From assembly GCF_001428605.1 (NCBI RefSeq), contig NZ_LMID01000011.1, forward strand, positions 636,712 through 696,411: a stretch of 59,700 nucleotides of DNA, given 5' to 3'. The position numbers and the translations under genes are program-made. The stretch is from Sphingomonas sp. Root720. Lineage in GTDB: Bacteria; Pseudomonadota; Alphaproteobacteria; Sphingomonadales; Sphingomonadaceae. The notes under the pieces are model-generated. The model did not search any database. It saw only the letters and a program-made list of their open reading frames with translations, and had not been told where the DNA came from. Below, piece by piece: positions 58,796 to 59,700 of this stretch (position 1 is its first letter; each line of letters starts with the position of its first letter).

Positions 58796-59700
58796 CCGAC
58801 TTCTTCAGACATCATGTGATGACCATCGACGGCAAGCCGGCGACGGCGGGCGCGACGATCGACGTCATCAACCCCGCCACCGAGGAGGTGATCGCGGGCG
58901 CCCCTGATGCCAGCCGCGATCAGCTGGAGCAGGCGGTGGCCGCCGCGCAGCGCGCCTATCCGGCGTGGCGCGATACGCCGCTGGCCGAGCGCCAGGCGCT
59001 GGTCGCGAAGATCGGCGACCTGATCGAGGCGCATGCCGAGGATTTCATGCGGCTGCTGACGATGGAGCAGGGCAAGGCGCGAGCGGGCGCCGAATGGGAG
59101 ATTTTCGGATCGGCCGCCTGGTGCCGTGCCGTCGCCGCCCAGACACTGGAGGTCGAGACGGTCGCCGACCAGCCCGATCGCCGGGTCGAAACGCGGCGGG
59201 TGCCGATCGGTGTCGTGGGGGCGATCACCCCGTGGAACTTCCCGATCCTGCTCGCGATCTGGAAGATCGCCCCGGCACTGGCGACCGGCAATGTGATGGT
59301 GCTGAAGCCGTCGCCGTTCACGCCGCTCGGCACGCTCAAGCTGGGCGAGCTGCTGCAGGGCGTGCTGCCGCCGGGCGTGCTCAACATCGTGTCGGGCGGC
59401 AACGATCTCGGTGCGTGGATCACGCAGCATCCGGCGATCGGCAAGATCAGCTTCACCGGATCGACCGCGACCGGGCGTCGGATCATGGAAAGCGCGTCGG
59501 GCAATCTGAAGCGGATCACCCTGGAACTGGGCGGCAACGATCCGGCGATCGTCATGCCCGACGTCGATCCGAAGACGGTTGCCAAGGAGCTGTTCTGGGC
59601 GGCCTTCCAGAACAGCGCGCAATTCTGCGTCGCGGCCAAGCGGCTCTATGTCATGAGGATATCTACGACGCGGTCCGCGACGAGATGATCGCCTATGCGC
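58792..59700 (+). pseudogene. Aldehyde dehydrogenase, partial, with apparent 1-bp deletion
   Basis: An NAD(P)-dependent aldehyde dehydrogenase runs in frame from the ATG at 58792. It has PIGVVGAITPWNFPILLAIWKIAPALATGNVMVLKPSPFTPL, ISFTGSTATGRRI, ITLELGGNDPAIV (catalytic Glu) and FQNSAQFCVAAKRLYV with catalytic Cys279. After LYV at 59652 the frame becomes MRISTTRSATR and stops at 59688. In the +1 frame the expected HEDIYDAVRDEMIAYA follows to the window edge. One missing C (GTC-ATGAGG instead of GTC-CATGAGG) explains this. It is either a true frameshift or a sequencing or assembly error. The remainder lies outside the window. Confidence 0.88.

Noticed and set aside
1-59700. CRISPR arrays, rRNA genes, complete insertion sequences, plasmid or phage origins
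   Set aside because: No regular spaced repeats, no rRNA-like sequence and no transposase reading frame were seen on either strand. The only mobile-element traces are the integrase remnant and its small companions.

Overview
This window looks like part of the chromosome of a high-GC alphaproteobacterium of the Sphingomonadales. The evidence is the several large TonB-dependent receptors next to catabolic genes, Rieske oxygenases without beta subunits, aromatic-acid-type MFS carriers, carboxymuconolactone decarboxylase (CMD) family proteins and a DUF3775 protein. The species cannot be fixed from the sequence alone. The window is dominated by catabolic genes, with a short housekeeping stretch (about 41.3-47.6 kb) and a decayed integration site beside a tRNA gene.

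Layout. 1-150: end of an OmpA-type gene and its terminator. 0.2-3.7 kb: a CaiB/BaiF CoA-transferase, DUF35 and thiolase-like operon, divergent from a ThuA-like gene. 3.7-21.9 kb: what I interpret as one regulon. A TetR gene faces an operon of SDR, Rieske oxygenase and 2-oxoacid dehydrogenase E1alpha, E1beta and E2. Next come an operon with an acyl-CoA ligase between two small ABM-fold proteins, a TonB receptor, an AhpD/CMD protein, a PQQ dehydrogenase fused to cytochrome c, a VOC protein and two tandem Rieske oxygenases. Five copies of an 18-bp near-palindrome (4409, 4513, 12837, 12937, 19134) lie in three divergent intergenic regions and tie these operons together. 21.9-41.2 kb: a second set of catabolic modules with three amidohydrolases, four MFS carriers, a TonB receptor, two MetE-like proteins, two CMD proteins, an HpcH/HpaI aldolase, an esterase, a beta-propeller, a SnoaL-like protein and a MarR regulator. 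41.3-47.6 kb: alanine dehydrogenase with an Lrp-type regulator, a Kup potassium transporter, a 2'-5' RNA ligase family protein, a DUF3775 protein, a ferredoxin-reductase-like flavoprotein and tRNA-Met. 47.6-50.7 kb: remnant of an integrated element (integrase with an in-frame stop, AlpA-like proteins, a tRNA 3' fragment, a bile-acid-symporter fragment abutting a LysR fragment). 50.9-59.7 kb: a third catabolic block with an AraC regulator, LLM flavin monooxygenase, TonB receptor, MFS carrier, acyl-CoA ligase and an aldehyde dehydrogenase with an apparent 1-bp deletion.

How the genes may work together. In the first regulon a TonB receptor would import a hydrophobic or aromatic compound. Rieske oxygenases and the SDR would oxidise it, the ligase would make a CoA thioester, and the 2-oxoacid dehydrogenase complex (E3 supplied from elsewhere) would turn a 2-oxo acid into an acyl-CoA. 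The second set suits uptake and ring-opening or lactone chemistry followed by aldol cleavage. Substrates are not identifiable from sequence. No ferredoxin gene for the Rieske oxygenases is visible; the only candidate reductase is at 46.2-47.4 kb.
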